Assembly: GCF_001625215.2 (NCBI RefSeq)
Contig: NC_030387.2
Coordinates: 30,217,606-30,281,605 of the forward strand
DNA length: 64,000 bases
Reading direction: 5' to 3'
Source: Daucus carota subsp. sativus
Taxonomy: Eukaryota; Streptophyta; Magnoliopsida; Apiales; Apiaceae
Shown: positions 9,857-21,181 of the stretch, one piece after another
Layout: every line of letters begins with the position of its first letter
How positions within the stretch are numbered: the stretch's first letter is position 1
The notes under the pieces: generated by a model
Seen by the model: the letters and a program-made list of their open reading frames with translations, nothing else
Database searches by the model: none
Told to the model about the DNA's origin: nothing
Program-made: the position numbers and the translations under genes

Positions 9857-12143
9857 ATGGCATGCACTAACATGTCTAGTTCAAGATCATATATGAAGGG
9901 CCGCAAGATTTATCGTGCATTCCCTCAAAATGATGTTTGTTTTCATGTTAGGATGCTGAGATTGAACAACAGATGTTCCTCTAATGCCTTTAAGTTACAT
10001 CGGTCAGGATCAAGTGTGACCAAGTGTCTTTCGGGGACTAGTGAAGAAGCTAATGTGGCTGATGATCATTTCAAGTCTAATGAAATGGACGAGGAAGAAA
10101 GAAAGAGAGGCGTATATAAGGGAGCAGATTGGGTGGAAAGGATCATGCAGATTCGAACTAATTGGTTAACAAAGAAACAGATAAATGAGATTGGCAGTGA
10201 TAGCTTTGCTTGTGAAGATTGTGATCAAGACACAGAGGAATGTGAAGTGGAGGAAACAAACCGCGAGACCTTCTCCAAGTTGTTAAAAAAGGTTTCTTGG
10301 TCTGACACCAAGCTTCTTTCTCAGTCAGCTTTCTTGTGCAACATGGGCTACGCAATTACAGAGATGAAGGTATGGTGTGCATATTTTATGCAAGTCACTC
10401 ATTTCAATATATGACAGACTAACATTCTACTAACTTATAGGCTATGGATTTGAGAAGATATTTTGGCTTAGAGTTTGTAACATCATCCTTAGAGAAGAAG
10501 GCAGAAGCTGCTGCTACCAAAGCCACACTTGATCAGGACTCTAACTGGCCTCCGGTAGATGCCTCACCAGCTACTGAGATAGCATCAGGGGAATCTAGTG
10601 ATTCAGACAAAAATTGTCTCAACAATCATCCATCTGTTGCTTATGAAATTGGTAAATCAGCAGCTTCTTATGTCCATTCCTGTGCAGAAGATCTGTCACT
10701 TCAGGGTTCTGAGAAACAAGACGAGGACAACAGGATGACTTTTGAAATTGATGAAAGCAAATTGCCACATGAAGAAGAGGGATCTGCACCACGAGTGTAC
10801 AAGACAGAAGTACTAGCTGTCTACGAAGCAGCATCAACAATGACAGCAGTTTTTGAAGAGGGGGAGAAAAAGAAGGAAGCAGCAATTGCTCATCAGTCAA
10901 TTCTTTCTTTACCTGTTGAATGGTTTGTCTGTGATGACCCGAGCACGTACACCCGTTGCATCATTATTCAGGTGACTGCCAAAAATGCCCCAAGGAAATT
11001 CCAACTGGCATTTTTTATGGAAGATAAAACTATTGCTTTTAATGCACATCAAACGTATATTAAATCAGTTCTTTTTATTTTTCTGTGAATTCAGGGGTCA
11101 GATTCACTAGCATCATGGCAGTCAAATCTTCTCTTTGAACCGACCAAATTTGAGGTAAAAGTAAAGGCTTCTTCAGTGCATCAAACATGCAATGATCATT
11201 AGAATTTAGAAGCAGTACAATAAATAAAATATTCCGCATGCTGCAGGGAACAGATGCGCTTGTTCATAGAGGAACTTATGAAGCTGCCAAGAAAATATTA
11301 CAGCAATTAGAGCCAATTATAATGGAGCATCAGGACAAGTATGGAGAACAAGCAAAATTTTGTTTCAGTGGCCATTGTTTTGGGGGTAGTATCTCCCTGT
11401 TGGTCAACTTGATGTTACTTACTAGAAAAGTTGTCAAGCCATCTGCTCTTAGGCCAGTTGTTACATTTGGATCACCATTTGTATTTTGCGGTGGACACAA
11501 GATCCTTGACGTGTTGGGATTAAATGAGGACGACATCCATTGTGTGATCATGCACAGAGATATTGTACCACGAGCATTCTCTTGCAACTATCCGGATCAT
11601 GTTGCTGAATTGCTCAAACGATTGCATGAAACCTTTAGATCCCATCCTTGTCTCATTAATAATGTAAGTAAATTCTTCTCAATTCTGAATATGTTTTAAC
11701 TCAAGTCCAATGGTTTAAGTCTACTTTGTGCTCATTCATACATGGGCATTTCGTTTCTGCAGAAAGTTCTGTATACCCCGATGGGTAAGGTATTTATTCT
11801 ACAACCTGATGAAAATTTGTCCCCTTGTCACCCGTTGCTTCCTTCTGGGATTGCACTCTATGCCTTGGAGAATCCACAATGTTGTTCAAGCAAGAATGCC
11901 CTGATGGCCTTTCTCAATTCACCGCATCCTCTGGAAACATTGAGCAATTTTACAGCATATGGATCCAGAGGAACAATTGTGAGAGACCATGACTCAAGCA
12001 ACTATCTCAAGGCAATCAATGGGGTCTTACGAAAGAATATGAAAGCAGTGGTCCGAACAGCTAGAAGACAGAGGAACCTTTTATGGCCCATACTGAGTTG
12101 GCAGTCTCCACATGCATGGGGGTCATGCCCGGAAGATAAGTAA
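9857..12143 (+). CDS. PLIP-type class 3 lipase (phospholipase A1 family), catalytic Ser replaced by Cys
   Basis: Five exons: 9857-10369, 10441-10971, 11095-11154, 11247-11663 and 11763-12143, giving 633 aa, close to Arabidopsis PLIP1. PLIP enzymes are chloroplast lipases that release acyl chains from plastid glycerolipids. A basic, Ser-rich N-terminus fits a transit peptide. Family blocks are seen in order: WVERIMQIRTNW; DLRRYFGLEFVTSSLEKKAE; SDSLASWQSNLLFEPTKFE; DALVHRGTYEAAK; VTFGSPFVFCGG; IMHRDIVPRAFSCNYPDH; AYGSRG then RDHDSSNY. The candidate triad Asp (D473, MHRD) and His (H583, RDHD) are present. The GxSxG nucleophile elbow, normally GHSLGG, reads GHCFGG with Cys412 (TGT at 11376-11378). 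The frame is otherwise intact and all junctions are GT-AG. The protein is either catalytically changed or inactive. Confidence 0.93.
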
Positions 12144-12791
12144 CAAAGAACTAGTATTCAAGGATTTGAAGGATCAAGTCCCCTGCACCTGTTGATACTG
12201 TTTGCGAGCTCTCTGGTCTCTGTTATTTTTAGAGTAAAATTTCAAAGCAAAATGCTTCATGCACAGAATTGAGATCCCGAAATAATTTTTTAAAAATCCG
12301 GTGAATACACTTGTATTTCATGAATGAAAAAAAAAGTTTTAGAATTTCAATTAAATACATTTCCATAAGGTTGCACCTGTCAGAAGGCGTGCAGCCGGTC
12401 CAATCAGTTGAATGCCCAAAGAATATGCATACATAATGTCTCACACTCAGGAATGTTTTATTGCCTAGTACAAATGTACAATACGATAATTTATTGCTCA
12501 TTTCCACGCAACAACTAAGCTCTGATACTGCGGTGATAAAACACTCTGCTGTTACTAACGATTCATCACATCCTCTTGTGCAACCAATGACGATTCATCA
12601 CATAGGGAATGCCTCTGAATGAATTCTTTAGCAGCATCAATACGTTGAAACAACTTCTGCGGCTCAAGTACTAGACGCATCATCAGTGACACCACCAGCA
12701 TCCTTGTTGTATATGCACTATTATGTACCAACATAAATTCAGGATTAGACAAAATTATCCAAGAACAAAAAGTATATATGATACTTCAGAA
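12144..12791. other. Convergent intergenic region, lipase / RLP
   Basis: Between two convergent coding ends. Frames on - (12229-12507 and 12555-12752) have no recognised family. The latter lies just downstream of the RLP stop codon and is probably its 3' UTR. Nothing else is seen. Confidence 0.5.
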
Positions 12792-15700
12792 TTAACCTTC
12801 AAGCCTTACCTTCAATTTAGCAATGCAAGTAGACATGAACACATAAATCTGATCCCTGAAGTTCAACAAGTCTTCATGTCTCTGATCACTGGGGAGTAGT
12901 AGAGTTACACAGACGCCACAAAAGGCCGTGGTGAAACCGAGTGTAGCACTTACGCATAACCATCTCTCGTAGAAGATGTCATCTTCATTTCCATTGGATG
13001 ATGGCTGAGATTCGGGCCTTGTTTCATCACATCTTTTTGTGAGTGGAAAGCCACAAAGTCCGGCATTCCCCTCGTACATGGAAGAGTTAAATAGCTGAAG
13101 CTGACTTCCTGATGGAATTCTTCCCGAAAGATTGTTGTCTGAGAGATCTAAATACGAAAGAAAAGTTAAGCCAGACATACTTTGAGGAATTTCACCTGAA
13201 AAATAGTTGCTGGACAAATCAAGACTTTCTAATTTTTTCAATCTACCAATCTGTCCTGGAATTTCCCCATCAAACTTATTTCTTGACAGGTTCAATCCAT
13301 TGAGATCAAGAAGCTTTGTTATCCCAATGGGAATTTCTCCTGTGAGTTCATTGCTAGAAAGATCTATCATCTTTAGATAAGCAAAACTGCTTCCACATTC
13401 TCGTTCCTTCCCTTTCCATCCAGCAAATGCATCATCGAAATAACTAAAGATTGCTTGTCTGAAGTTGACTCCATATGTAGCAGTGTAGTAATGATCTGTG
13501 ATTCCAATTTCATTTTCAACCATAGCAGTTAGATTACTAAAACATGGAGGTATACTTCCCGAAATTCTGTTCTTGGACAGGTCTAAGAAACGAATATCTG
13601 AGAGATGACACAGATCATGAGGCACGCTTCCATAAAAATCATTGGATTTTAATATTAAAGCATACAACTGTGTTAGGTCTTGTCCAATCCATTCTGGCAC
13701 AACTCCGGAAAGGTTATTAAGACCGAAGTCCACAAAACCAAGGCTGCTGCTGTTTCTTAAGAACTCGGGCAATCCTCCATTCAAACTGTTGTTTCTAAAA
13801 ATCAGTGTCCTGAGTGATGCTAGATATCCAATAGACATCGGAATTTTACCAGAAAAATTATTGTTTCCCAAGTCAAGAAACACGAGATCTTGAAAATATA
13901 TCCAGCTATCAGGAACTTCACCGGACAATAAGTTATGTGAAAGATCAAGAAAGCTCAAAGTTGTGGCTTCAACTTTAGACAAAGGCAGGATATTTCCTGA
14001 AAACTTATTATGAGAAAGATCAATCTTTGAACATTGTGGAGGGATGAGGGGTACTGGTCCTTCAAAGTTGTTAGCACTCAGATCTATCTCTTCAATGTAT
14101 AATGGTATGGAAGCAAATATGCCCTTGATTTTGTTGGAAGAGAGATCTAACCTCTGCATTGTGGTGGTGATGTCCCAGAACCACATTGGGATGGTATCTG
14201 AAATTTGGGTGTTCGAGAAATCAAGGCCAATAATGTCTGTCTGATTTTGGATCCATGTAGGAAATAATGGCCCCAAGTTGCAAGATGCCAAAAAGAGTTC
14301 TGGAAGGTTGAAAGGAGGAAACCATTCGGAACTCATATTAAATGTGAGTGAGTTAAATGATGCATCCAACAACCTTATACTGTATAACTTACACAGATTA
14401 TACTCAGAGATTGTACTGTTTATCAAATTCCTTGAAACATTCAGTTGATGAAGACCAGTGAGTTCTCCGATTGATTGAGTTTCCCAGGTAGTTAATCGAT
14501 TACCACCAAGTAGTAAGTTCTTCAATGATGAACATCCTGTAAAATCAGGAAGACTCCCAGAAAATTTATTATCGTTAAGGTCAAACCCAGCAGTGATCCA
14601 AAGATCCAAATTTGGGGCAGATTACCCCAAATTCTGCTGTAGCAGTGATCCAAATCCTGCCCACTGTTCACTGATCCAAATTTGGATCACTTGGTTTAAT
14701 AATATAATAATGATTTTGTTATTTGTATAATTTCAATTTATTGAATTTAAAATTGATTTGTGCTATTTTAATTATCTAATTAATATAATATGTAATTAAT
14801 AATTAATAACATTATATTTAGAATATATCTTATAATAATATGGAAAAAAATATTTCATTAAAATTTAAATAAAAGTACATTAAATCCATAAAATAAAATT
14901 GACAATTATAATATAAATAGTTACAAATTATTAAATATTAAACTTAAGAATAAATAGTTTAATATAATATTCATGTAATATAATATGAAAATAATAATTT
15001 GGATCAAAATTTGGATCACACTGCTGGAATGGATCAGAAATTTAGATCAGAATTTGGATCAGTTGGTGATCTAAATTTGGATTTTTGGATCACCACTGCT
15101 GGAGATGGCCTAAGGGCCAAATTTTTCAAGAATGGAAATCTTGTAAAATTGGGAAGAGGACCTTGGAGATAATTGTTTGACAAATCTAGTGATTGCAGAA
15201 CTAATTTATGTTCAAAAACTTTTGGTAGGTATCCATTCAACAGATTGGAATCAACATTCAGTTCTTTGAGTAACGAAAATCTTGTGATATCAGGCAGTGA
15301 ACCAGTGAGTTGGTTTTTAAATATCCACAATTTTTGTAAAGTAGCCCGAGGCAACAAAAACAAGAGATCTTGAAGGTTTCCTGTGAGGCTATTATGGTTA
15401 AAATCAACAATTCGCAAACTTGACAGATGATGCAAGGAGTTTGGAATCACGCCCTGAAGGTGATTGAAAGATAGATTTAAATAAGTGATCCCAACCATAA
15501 GACCGAAAGAGTTTGGTATTTGGCCTTGCAACTTGTTGGAGCTAATATCAAGATATTGCAGTTTAGAAAGATTACCAAACTGATGTGGAAGTGCTCCTGA
15601 AAACTGATTATCTGAAAGATCAAGGTAATTTAAGCTGGAGAAGGAAGCAATAAACTTAGGAACATGACTCAATTCAAAAGTATTCGAGCTGAGATCAAGA

Positions 15701-16229
15701 AAATTGAGCTTGAAGAGATTCCCAAGCTCATCTGGAACCACACCTCGAAAACCAGCTTCTGAGAGATCAAGGTGAACTAATTCTGTTAGTGAACCAATGA
15801 AACTCGGATTAGGCACTGCAAATTCATTATGACTGAGGTCCAGGTACTGCAGAAACCTTAAATGAATCAGTGAGTAACTGATATTGGATAATGAGTGCAA
15901 GCAGGAATTATTATTATTGAAATAATTAAGATACGAAATATTAAGGCTAGTAACATGACCAGTGTGGACGTCACTGGCAACACCACTCCACTGGCAGCAA
16001 TTTTCGCCATCGTGGCTGTTGCCCCACGAAGAAATACGACCATTATGTCAATTAGGTCTCGTTTGACGTCGAGAAGAGCCTGTCTCTCCGTTTCAGTGCA
16101 TTTGACATTCACCATCATCTTTGTAGAATCTTGAGATACCAGCTCTGATGCAGAGGATAAAAGATAACAGAAAAACAGTAGATAATGGAGATATCGAATT
16201 TCATTGCTCATCAGCATCGATACCATCAT
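12792..16229 (-). pseudogene. Leucine-rich-repeat receptor-like protein (RLP), disrupted by a frameshift and a MITE
   Basis: Reads on -. It starts with a hydrophobic signal peptide (YLHYLLFFCYLLSS) and the LRR N-cap CTETERQALLDVKRDLID. The frame then shifts near 16041-16050; the next frame continues SSWGNSHDGENCCQWSGVAS and then many 24-residue LRRs (LxxLxLSxNxLxGxIP). A 532-bp MITE (14579-15110) splits one LRR. The second part (14578-12792) adds more LRRs, the usual island and NNLSGRIPSGSQLQLF, then GNAGLCGFPL, an acidic linker, one membrane helix (TLGFTTAFCGVCVTLLL) and a short basic tail without a kinase. RLPs of this type are plasma-membrane receptors in immunity or development. In most LRR-NT domains the Cys after WSGVA is conserved; here it is Ser. 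The two lesions make an intact product unlikely. Confidence 0.88.
14579..15110. mobile_element. PIF/Harbinger-like MITE inside the RLP coding sequence
   Basis: 532 bp with ends GGTCAAACCCAGCAGTGATC and, on the opposite strand, GGCCATCTCCAGCAGTGGTG. It is flanked by the 3-bp duplication TAA (14576-14578 and 15111-15113), the PIF/Harbinger hallmark. Ends and interior carry repeated GATCCAAATTTGG. The middle is AT-rich and non-coding. It has no obvious similarity to the full Harbinger element 1.7 kb away, whose ends differ, so a different source is likely. Confidence 0.88.
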
Positions 16230-16285
16230 TATCTAATAAATATAAGTAAATAACTTTGTTGTGCTAAGTCTGCCTGTGTCTGCAC

Positions 16286-16296
16286 CTATTTATATA
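16286..16296 (-). promoter_or_regulatory. Candidate TATA box of the RLP gene
   Basis: On the minus strand TATATAAATAG lies about 57-67 bp upstream of the RLP start region, a fitting distance for a core promoter with a short 5' UTR. Confidence 0.5.
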
Positions 16297-16819
16297 CAAG
16301 CTTAACGTGTACTGAACGCCACAAATAGTTAAGAATAAAAATCTTATTTTCAGAGCGAATATAATTCGAACACGATGAAACTGAATCAATCCAACTGCAA
16401 TAAGACATCATAAATCTTTCATCATCATCACTTATAAATTTCCCTTAAGCCCGAGTCTAGTGCCAAGCAGCTTCCATGCAAATATGACTGATTTGGATTA
16501 AATAAATACACTTTCTGCGAAATTTTAATAAACTTGCAGTGCTTAAGTTTGACTGATTCCTAAAACTTCAACATTTCTTAATTTTTGTAGCCTAGCTTGA
16601 GCATTTGGTATTGAAATCTGCGAATACAAAGTATTCTAACTCAGCTGATACGTAAAGAAATGGGCAATACATATGAGTCAATAGCTCAAAATATCTAGGC
16701 GAACCCGCGGCATATTTGGGATGCATGCCGGTGTTGATTTCATCACAGTAGCTACGTCATTTCTGTTGGTCACCATGTACCGTGAACCGATAGTGAAGGA
16801 ACAAAAAGGTTAATCCCTG
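16297..16819. other. Upstream region of the RLP, no further gene
   Basis: About 520 bp between the RLP core promoter and the Harbinger insertion site. I see no gene or element end. Confidence 0.5.
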
Positions 16820-17336
16820 TTAGAGCACTCCCATTGGGAGACTTATCTTTAAATGTTTGAGGATATATATAACTTTTGACCCAAAATACACTTACATTCG
16901 GAGCCCCAAAACACAATATAAATTTGAGGACTGAAATTGAACCCCCATACATGGGGATGCACTGCTGATCCCCCATCTCACCAACCCGCCAAATTCACAG
17001 CTACCCGCCAGATATTTAATCTTCTTTAATATTTTCACTTCTCAATCTCTACAGCAGAAAGCAAGCTTGTTTCTTTCAATCGGAGTTCACCATAATCAGC
17101 ATCTACCAGTTCATCATCTCAAGAAAAAGCTTCATCCCACTCAAATTTCAAGGTTTATCACAATCCTCTTCTCTCCTCCCTCTTTTAATTAATTGTTTTT
17201 TAGGTATTAAAATGGATATTATTATGTTTTGTATGAATTGATTTTGATATCAAATACTCAGCTATATGATTCAGCATCTTGATTAACCTAGTATTGAAAG
17301 TTTATAATGTGATAAATTAATGTTTTGTGAAAAGGA

Positions 17337-18444
17337 ATGGAATCACAAGATCCTGGACATGGGTATTTTACTGATCTTTTAAATGAAGATCATGTACTTG
17401 ATGATTCCTCTTATGTTTGGCAAAATGAAACAACTCCTGGGATAAATGATAACTCCCCACCGTTTCCTTCTAATGAAGAAATTATCAATATTAGGAAATC
17501 AGTTAGGGGAGTAAATTTTACCCCTGGAGAAGACAAGTTACGCGTCTCTGCTTGGTTAAATACTAGTATTGATGCTATTCAAGGTACTGACCAGAAGCAC
17601 TACCAACTGTGGGGTAAAATCTTTGAGTACTTTGAGCAATATAAAGAAACCACAAATGAGCGAACAGTAAAATCTTTGACACATCGATGGTCAGTTATAC
17701 AGAAGGCAACAAATAAATTTTGTGCAACACTAGCTCAAGTTGGTCGATTGAATCAAAGCGGCATGACTGAGCACGACAAAGTAAAGTGTTATACCTTACT
17801 CTGTTTCAATAGAAATAAAAGTTTTCATGTTTATTTGATATCAATTTATTTGTTTGTTTGCAAGTTTGAAAAGGCAAAAATTATGTACAAATCGCTGGAG
17901 AAATGCAACTTTCAATTTGAGCATTGTTGGAACTTGTTAAAAGACCAACCTAAATGGATTGGGCATGCCACTAAAGAGGATCCAAAGCGAAGGAAGACTG
18001 TCTCTCCAGTCCCAAAAACCAGTCCATGTTCTGCAGGTACAGAGGATAATGCAATCGAAAATGATATAATTGAATTGGATCGACCAATTGGAAGAAAAGC
18101 TGAAAAAGGAAAACGTAAGGCTCTGGACAAACAAATAGAGGAAAGTGTCCAACTCAGAAAGTTAAAGTATACTCTTTTGGAGGAATCGCGTGTTCAAGAG
18201 AAAGAGTTTTATCGTCTAAAGGCCGAGAAAATGGAATATGACAAAGAAGAAAGAGGAGAAAAAATTGCATCAGGAGGACGAAAGACTAAAGTTAGAACGT
18301 GAGAAAGTAAAACTTGCAAAGAAAGAATCAGATCAACGCATTATGATGATGAACTTGAATGGCATGACAGATATTCAAAAGCAATATTTTCAACAACTAC
18401 AAAAGGAAATCATGGAAGAGAATGATGCACCTGTTTTGGGCTAA
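17337..18444 (+). pseudogene. Harbinger accessory protein (Myb/trihelix-like ORF1), one frameshift
   Basis: In PIF/Harbinger elements this DNA-binding partner brings the transposase into the nucleus and to the element ends. Residues around 60-150 (FTPGEDKLRVSAWLNTSIDA, then LWGKIFEYFEQY, ERTVKSLTHRWSVIQK) are the Myb/SANT-like block. The FQFEHCWNLLKDQPKW block and a charged coiled coil follow, as in plant NAM-associated-like proteins. An 84-bp GT-AG intron, 17781-17864, fits between HDK and FEKAKIMYKSLEKC; it is in frame and stop-free. Near 18240-18250 the frame changes: the first frame ends at 18302, and the second continues EKKLHQEDERLKLEREKVKL to the stop at 18444. A lost A in an A-rich run would explain it. 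Confidence 0.87.
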
Positions 18445-18534
18445 CATGGAACAATGCCATAAGTATATTTTTGCCTATAATGTATATATCAGATATGATA
18501 TAATAGGTTTAGTTTGTTTATTATAAATCTAACA

Positions 18535-19784
18535 TTACTGCTGGGAATGTAATAGCCATTGGTGTTCAATTAGATCTTCTTGAAGCTGGTGATGTGCCGC
18601 GCTATCTCTAATATGATGATGACGCTGAATGAAATCTGCAAAGTCTGTTGTATGATTGCTTAAAAATTCCAGGGGGTCATCATCAAGTTGATCATACTCA
18701 ACTTGATTATTTTCACTATCATCACGTTCATCTTCAATAATCATATTGTATAAAATCACACATGCTTTCATTATATTTGTTAGCTCTTTTACTTTGAACA
18801 TCCGGGAAGGTCCACGAATAATAGCAAACCGTTGTTGAAGTACCCCAAAAGCACGTTCAACATCCTTTCTTGCAGCTTCTTGTGCTTTCACAAAATTTTT
18901 CTTCTTATTCCCCTGTGGAGATGGAATCGTCTTCACAAATGTTTTCCATTTGGGATAAATACCATCCGCTAGATAATAACCCATAGTATAGTTGTTTCCA
19001 TTAATTGTGTAATTGACTGGAGGAGCACGACCTTGAGCAAGTTCCGTGAACACAAAAGATCTCTCTAGAACATTAATATCATTATGTGAACCGGGCATTC
19101 CAAAGAATGCTGCCATATCCAGAGATCGTATGAAGCAACTGCTTCCAAAATAATAGTTGGTTCTCGTACATGGCCAGAGTACATACCTTTCCAGGCCGTC
19201 GGACAGTTTTTCCATCTCCAATGCATGCAGTCAATGCTTCCAAGCATGCCAGGAAATCCTCGTTGCTCAGCAACATTAAGCAATCGAAGTATATCATTAG
19301 CATTTGGAGGCCTTAAATATTCACTGGAGAAGACATTCACTAAAGTTTCAGTGAACTTTTTTAGACTCTCCATTGCGGTGGTTTCACCAATACGTATGTA
19401 TTCATCCATGAAATCTCCAGTAACCCCATAGGCAAGCATTCGAAGTGCTGCAGTAATTTTTTGCATAGAAGATAAACCAAGTCGCCCACAATTATCTCTT
19501 TTTTGGACGAAATACGGCTCATAAGATTCCACCTCATTTAAAATCCGAATAAATAATGGACGGCTCATGCGAAATCTCCTCCGAAATAGATTTGAGGAAT
19601 ACACAGGATTCTCAGCAAAAAAATCACGAAATAGGCGCTCATGCCTCTGGTTATGATTTCGACGAATGAACTTGCGACGTTGCCTGTTTTCAGAATACTG
19701 TCCATGAGCCCTTTCACTTTCAACATCTGTATCATCTTCTGAAGAAAAGTATGCTAAGATTTTGCGAAACAATGATCTAACCAT
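18535..19784 (-). pseudogene. Harbinger DDE transposase (HARBI1-like), one frameshift
   Basis: Reads on - from Met at 19784. The N-terminal part has the basic helix-turn-helix region (RRRFRMSRPLFIRILNEVES). It is followed by LGSIDCMHWRWKNCP, holding the first catalytic Asp. The frame breaks near 19110: one frame reads SYDLWIWQHSLE, the other picks up FFGMPGSHNDINVLERS. The second part carries YLADGIYPKW (second Asp) and VERAFGVLQQRFAII (catalytic Glu), completing DDE, then the usual C-terminal helix ACVILYNMIIEDER. One deleted base accounts for the break. Total length is about 410 codons, normal for the family. No stop codons disrupt the rest. Confidence 0.93.
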
Positions 19785-20087
19785 TTGATGATATGTGATA
19801 CCACAAAGAAATTTCTACAAATATTTGAAAGAATTACAAGTTACTGATGAACTGATGAAAGAAGGGAGTATATGAGATAAGAATATATATTACCGTTATA
19901 CAGATTCAAATTTTGTAAAAGAAGGATACATAAAAAAATATTAAAAAACCAATATAGAGATGGAGATAGGGACTGGAATGTGGTAACGTTTAAACAGAAA
20001 ACTAAACTTTTGGGATAATTATGAGGAATTACTATATATAGTAAGTTTTTGGGGTTAAAGAAAGAGACCCCAATGAGAATGCTCTTA

Positions 20088-20370
20088 GAATCGATAGCTC
20101 AATAATATTGCATTATTGCAAATAACTTTAAAAGTTATTTATATTATATATTTTTTTAAAAGTATAAATATTTTTGTAAAAAATAAAACAAAAATTGAGT
20201 ATCTTATTTAGAAGCCCAATCATGTTTTGTTTGGCTGTTGCCAATTATACCGATTTTAACTTCCGAATTGGACTCTCTTCTGCAGAAGTCAAAGGTCTTA
20301 AACCGCAAAAATCCGACCCGATTTACGAACAATAAGTGCTTGTTTGGTTGCATCCGGGAATCATATATAT
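20088..20370. other. Intergenic, no gene seen
   Basis: AT-rich DNA after the Harbinger insertion; no coding or mobile-element signature. Confidence 0.5.
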
Positions 20371-20372
20371 AT

Positions 20373-20692
20373 ATAAAGGAGGATGCGGGCGTCTCTAGAA
20401 TTGTTCGATTCAGTCTTCTGATTTTTCTTGAATTTCGGAGAGAAAATATAGTTATAATTCAAAAAATCAGGTTCAAGAATTCTAAAAGTGATACAATTCT
20501 TTTCTTATTGAATTCTAAAGAAGATACAATTCTTTTCCTTTTTATTTAGTATTTTTTATTTAATTCTAAACATGACACAATTTTTTTCTTATTTAGTAAT
20601 AATCCTAAAACAAATAGGATTATATTTAAAAAATCAGGTTCAAGGATTTCAAAAGTTAATACAATTCTTTTCTTTTTGGATTTTAAAAATCA
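20373..20692. repeat. Duplicated AT-rich segment, unit 1
   Basis: Starts ATAAAGGAGGATGCGGGCG after a TA run and ends at TTTTAAAAATC, where the next TA run and the inverted TA-embedded MITE begin. Nearly identical to unit 2 at 21182, with only a few mismatches and small indels. Confidence 0.9.
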
Positions 20693-20705
20693 ATATATAT
20701 ATATA

Positions 20706-21161
20706 TAGGAATAGGATCAAATAAAAACTTTTTTAAGTTACAAACTTACAAACTTTTTATTATTCTCCTATCGTGTTAATCCTTAGTTATATAAAGTATC
20801 CATGTTGAAAATTTTTCAAAAAACATCACAATTTTTAAAAATAACGCATAAATAAATCGCGTTTTCAACACATTTATAACTGGGGTTCAACATCGGGTGT
20901 TGAACACTAATTATCATTGTGTTGAATATATCTAAAAATATGTTTAAACTATACCTCTAGGGTTTGGGTAGGATCTAGAAACATAAATATTAGTTATATA
21001 ACATGTTCACCTTAGTTCTTACATTTAAAAATTGGTTTATGTACTTCTCCACCACTATTTTAGTCAATGTTCAACAAAAAATGTTGAAAAAATGTTGAAC
21101 TCAAGTTATATATGCGTTGAACAAAAAAAGTTTGTAAGTTTGTACCAGAACCCTCCCCTAT
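20706..21161 (-). mobile_element. TA-embedded MITE, copy 3 (inverted)
   Basis: Inverted relative to copies 1 and 2 near 6.1-7.2 kb. It starts TATAGGAATAGGATCAAATA and ends AGTTTGTACCAGAACCC followed by a long TA run. Very similar to copy 1 throughout and without the SINE, so the family was active more than once in this region. Confidence 0.8.
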
Positions 21162-21181
21162 ATATATATATATATATATAA

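Larger units (their letters stand above)
16823..20084. mobile_element. PIF/Harbinger DNA transposon with both genes, 3262 bp
   Basis: The left end GAGCACTCCCATTGGGAGAC and the right end read on the opposite strand, GAGCATTCTCATTGGGGTCT, are matching terminal inverted repeats; both continue into a TTTAA block. The insertion is flanked by the 3-bp duplication TTA (16820-16822 and 20085-20087). Inside are the two genes typical of PIF/Harbinger: a Myb/trihelix-like accessory protein on + and a DDE transposase on -, convergent with about 90 bp between stop codons. Each gene carries one apparent single-base frameshift, so the copy looks recently inactivated. The intact ends could still be mobilised in trans. 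Confidence 0.95.

Noticed and set aside
12555..12752. 65-codon frame on -, downstream of the RLP
   Set aside because: No recognised domain, no splice link to the RLP stop region; more likely 3' UTR.
16770..16976. 68-codon frame on - at the left Harbinger end
   Set aside because: It spans the transposon terminus and unrelated flank; not a conserved gene.
20706..21161. LTR retrotransposon bracketed by the 320-bp direct repeats
   Set aside because: The repeats lack TG...CA ends, a primer-binding site or polypurine tract, and the interior is a known MITE copy without gag or pol.
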